Made by a program: the position numbers and the translations under genes. A stretch of DNA of 64,000 nt from Flectobacillus roseus (GTDB lineage Bacteria; Bacteroidota; Bacteroidia; Cytophagales; Spirosomataceae): assembly GCF_030056665.1 (NCBI RefSeq), contig NZ_JASHIG010000003.1; one strand, 5' to 3'. Numbering within the stretch: position 1 is the first letter of the stretch; each line of letters starts with the position of its first letter. A model generated the notes under the pieces. That model ran no database searches and was not told where the DNA came from. It was given only the letters and a program-made list of their open reading frames with translations. Positions 36,422 to 44,931 of the stretch are shown here, one piece after another.

Positions 36422-36516
36422 TATTTTAATAAGGTGTTTTGAAAGAAATTCTTCATTATTCACTTGTAATAGGCGAAACTTCATACTTTATAAGTACCAC
36501 AAATTACGTCTTCAAT

Positions 36517-36556
36517 AAAAAACGCTGTAGATGCATGCTTGCACCTACAGCGTTTT
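36517..36556 (-). terminator. Terminator of the GWxTD gene
   Basis: A 13-bp stem, aaaacgctgtag / ctacagcgtttt, lies 38 bases after the minus-strand stop and is followed in that direction by a T run. Confidence 0.88.
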
Positions 36557-36593
36557 GATTTAAGTTTTTTCAATAAGCGTGTGAAAATAGATG

Positions 36594-37844
36594 TTATCTA
36601 ACTCCAACATCTCCATTACGCCATTGGTCTACCGTTGGGTACCAAATAGACTGATATTCCGCATAGCGTTGAAGTTCATAATGATCTTCGGTAAATTGGT
36701 TGGCTCTTCTATTGAAGGTAAAATTCACCTCTGAATATTGACTATTGCGGGTATATGTCCAGATTTCTTTATCCTTAGTTCGTACTATTTTAGAAGGGTC
36801 GCCCATGATAATCCACACCATTCCTTTGTCGGTTTTCCAACCTTCTTTGTAAGTACTAAACATCTTATTGGCTTGTTCTACACGTTGATAAAATGCCTTG
36901 ATGGTTCGTTTCGCATTATTTTGATTTCCTTGAGTTACATTTAACCAGTAGTTGTCGAGTGCTTTTTTAGGTTCTCTCGATCCGTAAAGATCAGCTGTTT
37001 CGGTCGAGGTACTCATGTATATCAGCGGACGAGCTAGCTTTTCTGGGCGAGTTAGTTTAGGAAAACGTTTATCTACTACCATCAAACCTATGCCAAATGC
37101 CTCAGAGGTATCCTTAGTCATGTAGTACAGCGATTCTATATCAAATCTGACAACTTTATTTGACTGAATGGTGTAAGTTGAGTCGGTGTACAGGCTTTTT
37201 TGAGGTACACGTTGTCCTGTCGCCATTGGTGAAAGGGCAGGATCAAACTCGTATTTGTAGCGCATCGTTTTGAACGCTGTTGTTTTGTTGTCTAAGCTTT
37301 TTAAAATCACTGAATCGCCAGCGGTTATGAAGCTTTGTAAGATAGGCATAGTACCTGTTTTATCAAAAAACATATAGTAGTCTCCAACTTTGCCAGACTG
37401 AAATCTAACAAAACAGTCATTGATTACCTTGTTATTGCTACGATTGTCTCTAATTTCTGTCAAAACAACCCCTGTGTACAAATCTTTAGGTTTGGGTACG
37501 TCAAATGACGCGATGTACCAGCCTTTATCTTCAAGCAATGAATTGACCGAAAAATTAACATTGCCACTTGCCAATGCTTGCTTGGTGCTATTGTATTCTG
37601 GATTTAATTGATAATTAATTACCACTTCACGACTAACCTCTGCAAGGGTAGAAGGGCGGTCCAAATAGAAAGTCACATATACTCTGATATTATTACCATT
37701 GTCCAAAAACTTACTTTTGGTAAGAATTCGTTGTAAAGGAACTCTATTCTCTTGGTTATTGGCAGTTTGTTTTACCGCTGGACTGGTAGCAGTACATCCA
37801 CTCAACAAAACTAATGTGGCGAATAGGTAAAATAATTGTTTCAT
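36594..37844 (-). CDS. GWxTD-domain lipoprotein
   Basis: About 416 residues from the ATG at 37844, beginning with a lipoprotein signal MKQLFYLFATLVLLSGC with the lipobox cysteine C17. The C-terminal domain contains the defining GWKTDKGMVWIIMGDPS segment followed by EIWTYTRNSQYSEVNF and QRYAEYQSIWYP. GWxTD proteins occur in Bacteroidota and Acidobacteriota and have no established function. An 11-residue upstream extension is rejected because it would bury the signal peptide. It is followed by its own terminator. Confidence 0.9.
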   Translation of the reverse strand: MKQLFYLFATLVLLSGCTATSPAVKQTANNQENRVPLQRILTKSKFLDNGNNIRVYVTFYLDRPSTLAEVSREVVINYQLNPEYNSTKQALASGNVNFSVNSLLEDKGWYIASFDVPKPKDLYTGVVLTEIRDNRSNNKVINDCFVRFQSGKVGDYYMFFDKTGTMPILQSFITAGDSVILKSLDNKTTAFKTMRYKYEFDPALSPMATGQRVPQKSLYTDSTYTIQSNKVVRFDIESLYYMTKDTSEAFGIGLMVVDKRFPKLTRPEKLARPLIYMSTSTETADLYGSREPKKALDNYWLNVTQGNQNNAKRTIKAFYQRVEQANKMFSTYKEGWKTDKGMVWIIMGDPSKIVRTKDKEIWTYTRNSQYSEVNFTFNRRANQFTEDHYELQRYAEYQSIWYPTVDQWRNGDVGVR

Positions 37845-38135
37845 AGTAATTCTAAATGAGTAAGCTCGTTTCGTCAACCTACAAATTGTAGGGAATGTTC
37901 AAATGATTCAGTGTAAAAAAGCTTGAGAGGTAAATTCTTTAAAGCATTTTTTGAAGGATATATGCTTAGAATTTTACCAAACCGAAACTTATTTCGGATA
38001 AATAACGAACCAATTTAAGGAGTATTTTTCTGATGTCAAGCAAAAGAGGTAATTTTGAAAAAAAATACAAAGACTCCAAGTGCCAAAGCGTGAAAACACA
38101 CTTTATTGACAAATTGGATTTTACTCAAGAATACA

Positions 38136-38906
38136 ATGTATAAAACTACCGAAATCGCTTCCTCTGAAATTGTATCAGACAATCCTGTTCATCAGCGTTT
38201 GTTATTCCCTTATATCGAAGCCGCAAAAATGGTCTCTGGCGACATGTTGGAAATTGGTTGTGGAACTGGCCGTGGAGTGGCTGTGTTGGCACCTTCGGTA
38301 AAAAATTATACGGGTGTCGACAAAAACGAGCCTTTGATGACCAAGCTAACGGCCGAATATCCTAGCTTCAAATTTATCGATATGTTTTTGCCACCGCTCA
38401 AAGGCATTGCTGATAATACGTTTGATTATATTGTGACTTTTCAAGTAATCGAGCATATCGAAGACGATTTGGCGTTTATCAAGGAAGCTCACCGTGTACT
38501 AAAACCAGGAGGAAAGTTGATTTTGACTACGGTAAACCGTAAATATTCATTGAGCCGCAATCCTTGGCACGTGAGAGAATACCTAGCAGATGAGTTGAAA
38601 AACTTAATCTTGAAAGTATTCCCTACCATCCAAACGAGAGGTATTCACGGAAATGCTAAGGTGATGGCGTACTATGAAGAAAATAAACGTTCTGTTGAAA
38701 AAATTACAAGGTTTGACATTTTCAACTTACAATACCGCTTGCCAAGATGGATGTTGCAAATACCTTATGATATTGCCAATCGTATGAGCCGCGATATTAT
38801 CCAGAAAAGTGACGGTAAATTAGTTTCGGATATTACTTGGCAGGATTACTTTATTAATGACGATGCGGAAAATTGTTTCGACTTTTTTTATGTCGCTACA
38901 AAGTAG
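38136..38906 (+). CDS. Class I SAM-dependent methyltransferase
   Basis: The 256-residue protein has motif I MLEIGCGTGRGVAVLAP near residue 38, the acidic end of strand 2 in YTGVDKNEP, and TFDYIVTFQVIEHIEDDLAF, typical of Methyltransf_11 enzymes. The C-terminal half lacks a substrate-specific domain I know. The start at 38136 (MYKTTEIAS) is chosen; the frame also has a TTG 10 codons upstream. A second methyltransferase gene follows, separated by a repeat-rich spacer. Substrate unknown. Confidence 0.85.
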   Translation: MYKTTEIASSEIVSDNPVHQRLLFPYIEAAKMVSGDMLEIGCGTGRGVAVLAPSVKNYTGVDKNEPLMTKLTAEYPSFKFIDMFLPPLKGIADNTFDYIVTFQVIEHIEDDLAFIKEAHRVLKPGGKLILTTVNRKYSLSRNPWHVREYLADELKNLILKVFPTIQTRGIHGNAKVMAYYEENKRSVEKITRFDIFNLQYRLPRWMLQIPYDIANRMSRDIIQKSDGKLVSDITWQDYFINDDAENCFDFFYVATK

Positions 38907-38915
38907 TTATTAATG

Positions 38916-39056
38916 TAGAATTGTGAGTTATGAATTTCTGATTTCGAAAATAGGGTAGTATTCCACGATTTTCCTGAAATATGAGGCAAAAAACTGGGTA
39001 ATATTTCCTTTATAAAGGACCAATTCATCATTCACAATTCTCAACTCATAATTGAG
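38916..39056. repeat. Inverted-repeat spacer between two methyltransferase genes
   Basis: tagaattgtgagttatgaat (38916-38935) and the region aattcatcattcacaattct with following caactcataattgag (39022-39056) are imperfect inverted copies about 85 bases apart. The arms resemble, but are not the same as, those of the MITE-like family at 17.7 and 39.8 kb. The central part carries no terminator hairpin. Confidence 0.55.
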
Positions 39057-39103
39057 CACTAGGGCGTTAGGTACTTTCATCACGAAGTTAAATTGAGTTT
39101 AAA

Positions 39104-39751
39104 ATGGATTTCCTTCCACAAAATATTAATGATTATTCAGAACAACATACCTCACCTGAAAGTAATTTGTTGAAAAAACTGAATAGAGATACGCATGTCA
39201 AAATTTTACAACCTCGTATGCTTTCTGGGCATTTGCAAGGACGTTATTTGGCGGAGGTAAGTTATATGATGCGACCGCGTCGTATCCTTGAAATTGGAAC
39301 TTACACGGGGTATTCTGCACTTTGTTTGGCGGAGGGTTTGGCAGATGATGGCAAAATCATTACCATCGACGTAAATGAAGAATTAGAAACTTTTACTCGT
39401 AGTTTTTTTGACGAATCTCCTTTTGCTGATAAAATTGATTATCGCATAGGCGATGCTGGCGAAATTATTCCAACCCTCGACGAAATTTTTGACTTGGTAT
39501 TTATTGATGCCGATAAAATGAACTATACCAAATACTATAATTTAGTTTTTGATAAAGTTCGTAAAGGTGGATATATCCTTTCTGATAATGTATTATGGAG
39601 TGGAAAAGTTGCAAACGTAGAGGAGGGAAAGAAAATAGATAAGGATACCCAAAACTTATTAGATTTCAACAAAATGTGTCACGATGATCCTAGAACAGAA
39701 AATATCTTATTGCCATTGAGAGACGGTATTATGATTTCTAGAAAATTGTAA
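39104..39751 (+). CDS. Class I O-methyltransferase (catechol OMT-like)
   Basis: The 215-residue protein has RRILEIGTYTGYSALCLAEG (motif I), IITIDVNEE, DLVFIDADKMNYTKYY and GGYILSDNVLWSGKV, all characteristic of the Mg-dependent O-methyltransferase family that includes catechol and caffeoyl-CoA OMTs and the bacterial tRNA 5-hydroxyuridine methyltransferase TrmR. The metal-binding DADK and DN residues are present. Which substrate is used here cannot be told. It ends next to a convergent-gene repeat element. Confidence 0.88.
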   Translation: MDFLPQNINDYSEQHTSPESNLLKKLNRDTHVKILQPRMLSGHLQGRYLAEVSYMMRPRRILEIGTYTGYSALCLAEGLADDGKIITIDVNEELETFTRSFFDESPFADKIDYRIGDAGEIIPTLDEIFDLVFIDADKMNYTKYYNLVFDKVRKGGYILSDNVLWSGKVANVEEGKKIDKDTQNLLDFNKMCHDDPRTENILLPLRDGIMISRKL

Positions 39752-40020
39752 GAGGCCTATTTGAATATTGAGTGAGTTATGATGGAGCGATTATGCAAAA
39801 GCTAATCTTAGTAGCAGAAACGCAGTTATTTGTATCTAGAGATATATCACAATGAAATTTAGCATGAAAAAAAGCGGTCGAAAATTATTTTTCGACCGCT
39901 TTTTTTCATGCTATTATGTTAGATATAACTTGGTTTAAGACGCAATCATTGCGTTTCTACTGCTAGAATATAAATATTAAAATAATCACTCATTCACTCA
40001 ATCTCAAATCACTAAATATT
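39752..40020. repeat. MITE-like composite repeat, copy R3
   Basis: The best-preserved family member. Left part attgagtgagttatgatgga and tagtagcagaaacgca, a perfect 24-bp hairpin at 39861-39912 (core gcggtcgaaaa, ttat loop), and right arm gcgtttctactgctagaata then taatcactcattcactcaat ending at 40018. Left and right arms are inverted copies. It lies between convergent genes and the hairpin has T runs in both directions, so it can end both transcripts. Confidence 0.85.
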
Positions 40021-40029
40021 AATATCCAC

Positions 40030-42396
40030 TTACTTCACTTTTAGTCTTTGCCCTGCTGAAATAGATGGACTAGATAAGCCATTTAACTTCAAGAATTGAG
40101 GAACAGATAATCCATACATTTGTGATATACGGTAAGCTGTTTCTCCTGCTTTCACCGTATGATATTTTGTCTCTGTAGGAGCAGGGGCAGTAGACACATA
40201 ATCTGTTTGAGTACGAACAGGGACTTTCTGCGGTAGAGGAATCGAGCCATAAGTGCTTGTTCCTGAGCCTTCTGTTGGTAAATGGGCATATTCTCCTGGA
40301 ATAGAAATTTCTTGTCCTACTTCTACATTGTTGGATGGTAAACTATTCCAATTGCGGAGGTTTTCAGTGCTTACATCGTAAAACTGCGCAATACGAAAAA
40401 GCGTTTCACCCTTTTGTACAGTGTGTACAATTTTGAATATCGGTTTGTTTGTTGACCTTGAGAAAGTTGAGTTTCCAACATTATCTGGAACTTTCATCTG
40501 CGAATCATTTTTATCAGGGCTGCTACCATAACTAGGTTCGTCAATAGCTGATGGTTTTGGTTTTTTATAGTCGTTTGGAATAGTACTGTCTTGGTTTCCA
40601 ATCAAAGCATTGGAAGCTCCACTTTTGTACACTTTTATATCCTGACCAACACGCAAAGTCACACTTGCATCCACACCATTGAGCTGATATAAGTCTGCAA
40701 CAGACATATTGTATAAGCGAGCAATGCTGAAGTAGGTTTGTTTGGCTTCAACACGGTGCGAGCCGATATTTAAGTTTTTCCTTGAATCACTTGCCTCGTT
40801 TGGAGGTGTTGGATTCGCAGGCTTTGGATTCGGTGTTGGGTACACAGGATCTAAAGGATCTGGGTCTTTTTTGCCAGGACTTGATGGCGTTACAGGAGCA
40901 TCAGGCTGTTTGGTTGGGGTACCTGGATTTACCAGAATTGGAGGTGGCATCTTATCCACACCACTGCTACCACCATTGTCTGGTTTAGGCGTTTCTTTTG
41001 GAGGAGTAGGTACTACAGGGTTTTTATTAGTATCTCTTGGAGGCTGAGATGGATTTACATCTGGATTAAAAGGAATATCTGGCCCAGTGCGTGTATCAAT
41101 CAGGTATAAGATTCTTCCTTTCGATAATCTTTGAACCGTTGTAATACGGTTTTTCTCTTTCAAATCATCTAAATTAATCCCATAAATTTGAGATACCTGC
41201 CAAAGAGATTCGTTGTCACGAACCGTATGGAACGCAACTTGTGCTTTATGGTCTTTTTTACGTAGGTAATATACCTGATTAGGAATGATACGCTCGTTAT
41301 CTTCCAAATCATTGTATTTCAAAAATTTCTTTAAACTAATATCCCCACGATCTGCGATTTTCTCGGGAGTGTCTCCTTCCAGCGCTAGAATCCCTTTCTT
41401 ACCATTGATTTCATAGTAGATGGGTTCATTCGGGTTTGTATTTGCAGGGGAAAGTCTTTTGAGTACAGGAAAACCGATATCTGGAGTGGTATCTGGTCCA
41501 TTAGTGCTATTACCACCATTAAATATGTTCGTTGAATTAGTATTTTCGGTATCTACAATACCTATCAACTCCTGATATTTCATCGGATCTACTACCAAAT
41601 ACAGGGTGTAATCTTTGTCATCAGGAATAGACTTTGACGTAAGCCAAGAGTTAGAAAGCTCCAATTCTTGCGTGCTTACTTTCAAAAGCGTAGCAATTTC
41701 ATATAAACTTTTTCCTTTGGTTTTACTATATTCAAACAATACAGGATTGTTAAGAGGAGGGTTTTGCTTAGCCTTATTGTATTCTTGGTCAAGAACTAAT
41801 TTATAGGCCAAGAAACGAATAATATACCAGTCGGTTTCGCCAGTAACGGTAATTTCAGACTTGTTGGCCCATTCCATCTCTTTGGCTTTCCTGAAACTTG
41901 TGTATCCCAAACGATACGATAAAATACTCGCCACCCAGTTACCCAACAAATCTTTATGTTTTCTAAAATAGCTACAAGCAGCTCTGGTCGAAGCCATAAG
42001 GTGCTTACGCTCGTCTACCACAGCATCTACTCTAAGATTGAAATCTCTAGCAGTTTCTTTTTTGAATTGCCAATAGCCAATGGCGTCTGAAGTGGAGCGT
42101 GCATCAGGGCTCAAGAAACTCTCTTGAACACATAAATACTTGATTTCATCTGGAATTCTTTCCTCTTGCAAGATACGCTCAACAGCTGGTAGATAGGTCA
42201 GCATTCGGCCCACCATTCTATTCAAATAGTTGGCATTGATCGTGAGAGGGCTGATTTCATTTTGAATTTTGGTGCGCGCCTCATCCGTAATTTTTACATT
42301 AACAGAGCCAATGACCATACTTGATGGAACATCTTGAGCCATTAATACGCTCGGGAAGAAAGCAACAAGTAATGTTAGGTAGCGATATAATTTCAT
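40030..42396 (-). CDS. LysM-rich lytic transglycosylase (MltD-like)
   Basis: The 788-residue protein has a signal peptide (MKLYRYLTLLVAFFPSVLMA), an SLT domain at about 60-200 with catalytic E92 in LCVQESFLSPDARS and AIGYWQFKKETARDF, then several LysM units (HTVRDNESLWQVSQIYGINL, HRVEAKQTYFSIARLYNMSV, HTVQKGETLFRIAQFYDVST, HTVKAGETAYRISQMYGLSV). The LysM units are separated by a Pro/Gly/Asp-rich linker near residues 450-540. It should cleave peptidoglycan glycan strands in the periplasm. The domain order matches MltD, with an unusually long linker. Confidence 0.92.
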   Translation of the reverse strand: MKLYRYLTLLVAFFPSVLMAQDVPSSMVIGSVNVKITDEARTKIQNEISPLTINANYLNRMVGRMLTYLPAVERILQEERIPDEIKYLCVQESFLSPDARSTSDAIGYWQFKKETARDFNLRVDAVVDERKHLMASTRAACSYFRKHKDLLGNWVASILSYRLGYTSFRKAKEMEWANKSEITVTGETDWYIIRFLAYKLVLDQEYNKAKQNPPLNNPVLFEYSKTKGKSLYEIATLLKVSTQELELSNSWLTSKSIPDDKDYTLYLVVDPMKYQELIGIVDTENTNSTNIFNGGNSTNGPDTTPDIGFPVLKRLSPANTNPNEPIYYEINGKKGILALEGDTPEKIADRGDISLKKFLKYNDLEDNERIIPNQVYYLRKKDHKAQVAFHTVRDNESLWQVSQIYGINLDDLKEKNRITTVQRLSKGRILYLIDTRTGPDIPFNPDVNPSQPPRDTNKNPVVPTPPKETPKPDNGGSSGVDKMPPPILVNPGTPTKQPDAPVTPSSPGKKDPDPLDPVYPTPNPKPANPTPPNEASDSRKNLNIGSHRVEAKQTYFSIARLYNMSVADLYQLNGVDASVTLRVGQDIKVYKSGASNALIGNQDSTIPNDYKKPKPSAIDEPSYGSSPDKNDSQMKVPDNVGNSTFSRSTNKPIFKIVHTVQKGETLFRIAQFYDVSTENLRNWNSLPSNNVEVGQEISIPGEYAHLPTEGSGTSTYGSIPLPQKVPVRTQTDYVSTAPAPTETKYHTVKAGETAYRISQMYGLSVPQFLKLNGLSSPSISAGQRLKVK

Positions 42397-42869
42397 GAAC
42401 TTTTAAGAAAAGTAAGATATATTTTGTGCAATAATTTTTAATTCAACTACGGTACTTTAGTATAAATGTCAGGGCCAAGCAATTTCTACAGTGTTTTGTT
42501 TCTTAGACTTTCAAAAGTTTTGATGTTTCGATAAATACTTAATAATTCAATGAGAGGCTACAAAATATTGGAATACCTCCTGTGTTAAAAGAAAATGATA
42601 ACGAATCAAATGTTGATAGGTCTATATACTCAATTTATGTAGAAGTAAGCTATTAGCTGATAGAATGAGTCATTCTGATACAACCTAAATCAAAGTAAAT
42701 TGCACAGGTGCAAATGAGAAAGAGATTCTTTACATCTTGACTAGCAAACTCAATTAGAGTGCCAAATTGTAAAAGTATCTAAAAATTACTTTAATTTCGC
42801 TAGATTTTTATTGAGTGGTGCATTTTATTTGGTGCTTTTTCCCAAATTTAACGAATATACTATAGGATT
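42397..42869. other. Divergent spacer, no gene seen
   Basis: 473 AT-rich bases between the transglycosylase start and the DUF3109 gene. Small palindromes occur (ttgcac/gtgcaa at about 42698-42712 and agaatgagtcattct near 42662) but no convincing ORF or two-box promoter. Confidence 0.45.
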
Positions 42870-43442
42870 ATGATTTTAATTGAGAATACGGTCATTAGTG
42901 ATGATATCGCCGAGAAATTTTTTGTATGTGATCTCCTTAAATGTAAAGGAGCGTGCTGTGTTGAGGGTGATTTAGGGGCACCGTTGGAGGACGACGAATT
43001 GCCTATTATGGACGAAATCCTAGATGCAGTAAAACCATACTTGTCGCCAGAAGGCTTAGCAGTAATTGAAAAGGAAGGCACTTATGTAAAAGACTGGGAG
43101 GGTGATTTTTCAACACCTGTAATCGAAGGTCGTGAGTGTGCTTTCGCTTTGTATGATGATAAAGGTATTTTGAAATGTGGTATTGAACAGGCGTATTTCG
43201 ATGGTAAAATTTCATGGAGAAAACCAATCTCTTGCCATTTGTATCCTATTCGTATTTCAAAATATGACCAATATGATGCCTTAAACTACGATCGTTGGCA
43301 TATTTGTTCGGATGCTTGTTCACATGGCGAACAATTGGGCGTAGAGCTTTATAAGTTTTTGAAAGAACCGCTGATTCGTAAATATGGGGAGGCTTGGTAT
43401 CAAGAATTGTTAAAAGAAATTAAAGACCGTCAAGAGGAGTAA
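42870..43442 (+). CDS. DUF3109 family cysteine-rich protein
   Basis: The 190-residue protein begins MILIENTVISDDIAEKFFVC and has clustered cysteines: FVCDLLKCKGACCVEGD, then GRECAF, ILKCGIE, PISCHLYPI and WHICSDACSHG. The pattern suggests a metal or Fe-S site of the CxxxxC...CC kind and resembles YkgJ-like zinc or iron cluster proteins. Function is unknown. Its stop overlaps the start of the next gene by one base (TAATG), so the two are translationally coupled. Confidence 0.88.
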   Translation: MILIENTVISDDIAEKFFVCDLLKCKGACCVEGDLGAPLEDDELPIMDEILDAVKPYLSPEGLAVIEKEGTYVKDWEGDFSTPVIEGRECAFALYDDKGILKCGIEQAYFDGKISWRKPISCHLYPIRISKYDQYDALNYDRWHICSDACSHGEQLGVELYKFLKEPLIRKYGEAWYQELLKEIKDRQEE

Positions 43443-43774
43443 TGGCTACCGACAAATCGAGCATATTCGAGGATGTGTATGCGGTAGTGCGTCTTATTCC
43501 TCAAGGAAGAGTGACTAGCTATGGTGCTATTGCTCAGTTTTTAGGGAAAAAAAGTGGGGCAAGATTAGTAGGCTGGGCGATGAATGCATCTCATGCCGAT
43601 CCATCCATTCCTGCACATCGTGTCGTTAATAGCTCAGGCATACTTACAGGTAAGGGCTTTTTGGGTGGTAATCTTATGCAAGAACTATTAGAAGCCGAAG
43701 GTCTTGTGATAAAAAATGATAAGATTGTCGATTTTAAAAAACACTTGTGGATTCCCTCAGAAGAGTTGTTGTAA
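43442..43774 (+). CDS. Alkyltransferase-like protein (ATL), MGMT fold without active Cys
   Basis: The 110-residue protein has the MGMT DNA-binding fold: PQGRVTSYGAIAQFLG, RLVGWAMNAS and IPAHRVVNSSG. The repair cysteine of the PCHRV motif is replaced by Ala58 (PAHRV), the hallmark of ATL proteins. These bind O6-alkylguanine without removing it and pass it to nucleotide-excision repair. The size (no N-terminal domain) also fits. It is coupled by a TAATG overlap to the DUF3109 gene, so the two may act together. A bidirectional terminator follows. Confidence 0.92.
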   Translation: MATDKSSIFEDVYAVVRLIPQGRVTSYGAIAQFLGKKSGARLVGWAMNASHADPSIPAHRVVNSSGILTGKGFLGGNLMQELLEAEGLVIKNDKIVDFKKHLWIPSEELL

Positions 43775-43790
43775 TGCCAGTAAGAAACAA

Positions 43791-43821
43791 AAAAAGGCTA
43801 ACCATTGGGTTAGCCTTTTTT
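43791..43821. terminator. Bidirectional terminator
   Basis: Perfect 13-bp stem aaaaaggctaacc / ggttagccttttt with a 4-5 base loop, between the ATL stop and the lipoprotein stop; T runs on both strands. Confidence 0.92.
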
Positions 43822-43823
43822 GA

Positions 43824-44414
43824 TTAGCCCCTAGGGCTCATTTGATAAGTAATGCTAATGTTTTGTGTATTTTCATCAACAATGCCGGCGAAAAAACCTG
43901 CGAATACTGCGGCGGTCGGAATATCAATCTCATCGAGTTTTTGAATATCCCAATTTACTTTGCGAGCGTTTACACTCAAATGGAGTACCAAAGTTTTAGT
44001 GTCGGTTTTCAAAATATCCCATAACACCTCTTTTTTGTCTTCCAACACCATTCTTAGTTTAGTGTTGTTGTCCACGAGCTTCCACTTTCCTTCATGTTTG
44101 TCACCTCCTTCGTCTGTGTGAATCACAGTACCGTCGGGCGATAACTTGAAGCATTCTTTCGAATAGTCACGCAAATTTGCTACTTCTCCTCTTTGGTAAA
44201 GCATATCCTTTTTGGCATCTGCTTGGTAATTTACCTTGTTGATTGTCCAAGTTCTAGACAATTGATTGGTTAGTTCATCTCCCTCTAATAATTCAGTGAT
44301 GATAGATGGACTGTCCTGAGAAGAAAGGTCGTGTTGTTTCTGTTTGACTTTACAAGCAGCAACAAGCATGCTAATCATAGCGAAAAACATGCAGAGTAAT
44401 AGCGTCTTTCTCAT
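43824..44414 (-). CDS. Lipocalin-like lipoprotein, unknown function
   Basis: The 196-residue protein has a lipoprotein signal MRKTLLLCMFFAMISMLVAAC with lipobox Cys21. A mature domain follows with LSRTWTINKVNYQ, FKLSPDGTVIHTDEGGDKHEGKW and KLRMVLEDKKEVLWDIL, the pattern of small lipocalin-like (DUF4923/DUF5004-type) lipoproteins. A hydrophobic stretch IPTAAVFAGFFAGIV near the C-terminus is unusual for a soluble lipocalin. It is preceded by a ~340-nt leader with many inverted repeats and a good promoter far upstream. Confidence 0.8.
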   Translation of the reverse strand: MRKTLLLCMFFAMISMLVAACKVKQKQHDLSSQDSPSIITELLEGDELTNQLSRTWTINKVNYQADAKKDMLYQRGEVANLRDYSKECFKLSPDGTVIHTDEGGDKHEGKWKLVDNNTKLRMVLEDKKEVLWDILKTDTKTLVLHLSVNARKVNWDIQKLDEIDIPTAAVFAGFFAGIVDENTQNISITYQMSPRG

Positions 44415-44757
44415 ACAATATATGGTTGTTTAAGTAGAGCAAAAAGCCTCTTTCGGCCTGATGCGAGACTACTGCACCTTCCCGTATTCAAGTAGTAGTC
44501 ATTCTTGAATATTCTTTGTGCTCAAAAAATAAGATAGCACAGAAAACAGTCATTCGGAGCCAAGCTGTACGGAGTCTTGGGGAATGAAAGCGAATACCTT
44601 AATCGTGATTAGGTTTTGGATTATTTTGTGAAAATGTTCGTATCCGAATAAGCTGGATAATTGATGTGTAATTAAGTAAGAAACTGTTTTACAGTTGTTT
44701 AAATTTGACGTGTGAAATTTGGATTCAAAGAACGTTTTTGGACATTTTCACAAGAGT
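44415..44757 (-). ncRNA. Candidate structured leader RNA or small RNA upstream of the lipoprotein
   Basis: Between a good promoter (44763-44795) and the lipoprotein start lies a ~340-nt minus-strand region rich in inverted repeats: ttgtgaaaatgt (44626-44637) with acattttcacaa (44742-44753); cattc..gaatg enclosing ccaag..cttgg (44551-44586); gtgct..agcac (44519-44540); gactact..agtagtc (44467-44500). A short stem aggcc/ggct with a following T run on the minus strand lies at about 44445-44459, 30 bases before the start codon, and could be an attenuator or the end of a separate RNA. No ORF spans it. The structures were found by eye; a covariance test is lacking. Confidence 0.5.
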
Positions 44758-44762
44758 GTATG

Positions 44763-44795
44763 CAAAGGTAATACATTTTTTATCAATTTTCCAAA
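44763..44795 (-). promoter_or_regulatory. Promoter for the leader RNA / lipoprotein gene
   Basis: On the minus strand TTTG (44795-44792) is followed after 21 bases by TACCTTTG (44770-44763), a good match to the Bacteroidota consensus. Confidence 0.6.
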
Positions 44796-44864
44796 CCGTT
44801 TAATAAAGTCCATAGCCTCTCTGTATCGTTAGAAAATCGTTGTTTGGAGGTGTGATAAAATAGA

Positions 44865-44908
44865 AAAACGGGTAAAAATGTTTCTTAAAAACACCTTTTA
44901 CCCGTTTT
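44865..44908 (-). terminator. Terminator of mtgA
   Basis: Arms aaaacgggtaaaa and ttttacccgtttt lie 24 bases past the minus-strand mtgA stop with a T-rich tail in that direction. Confidence 0.85.
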
Positions 44909-44931
44909 ACTTTTAGAATATTTTGTCTTTT

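Noticed and set aside
40742..41047. Gly-rich plus-strand ORF antisense to the LysM protein
   Set aside because: It is the complement of the Pro/Gly-rich linker of the transglycosylase.
44415..44757. RNase P RNA, tmRNA or 6S RNA in the folded leader
   Set aside because: Lacks the conserved GAGGAAAGUC block of RNase P and the tRNA-like ends of tmRNA; no 6S-like long bulged duplex could be traced.
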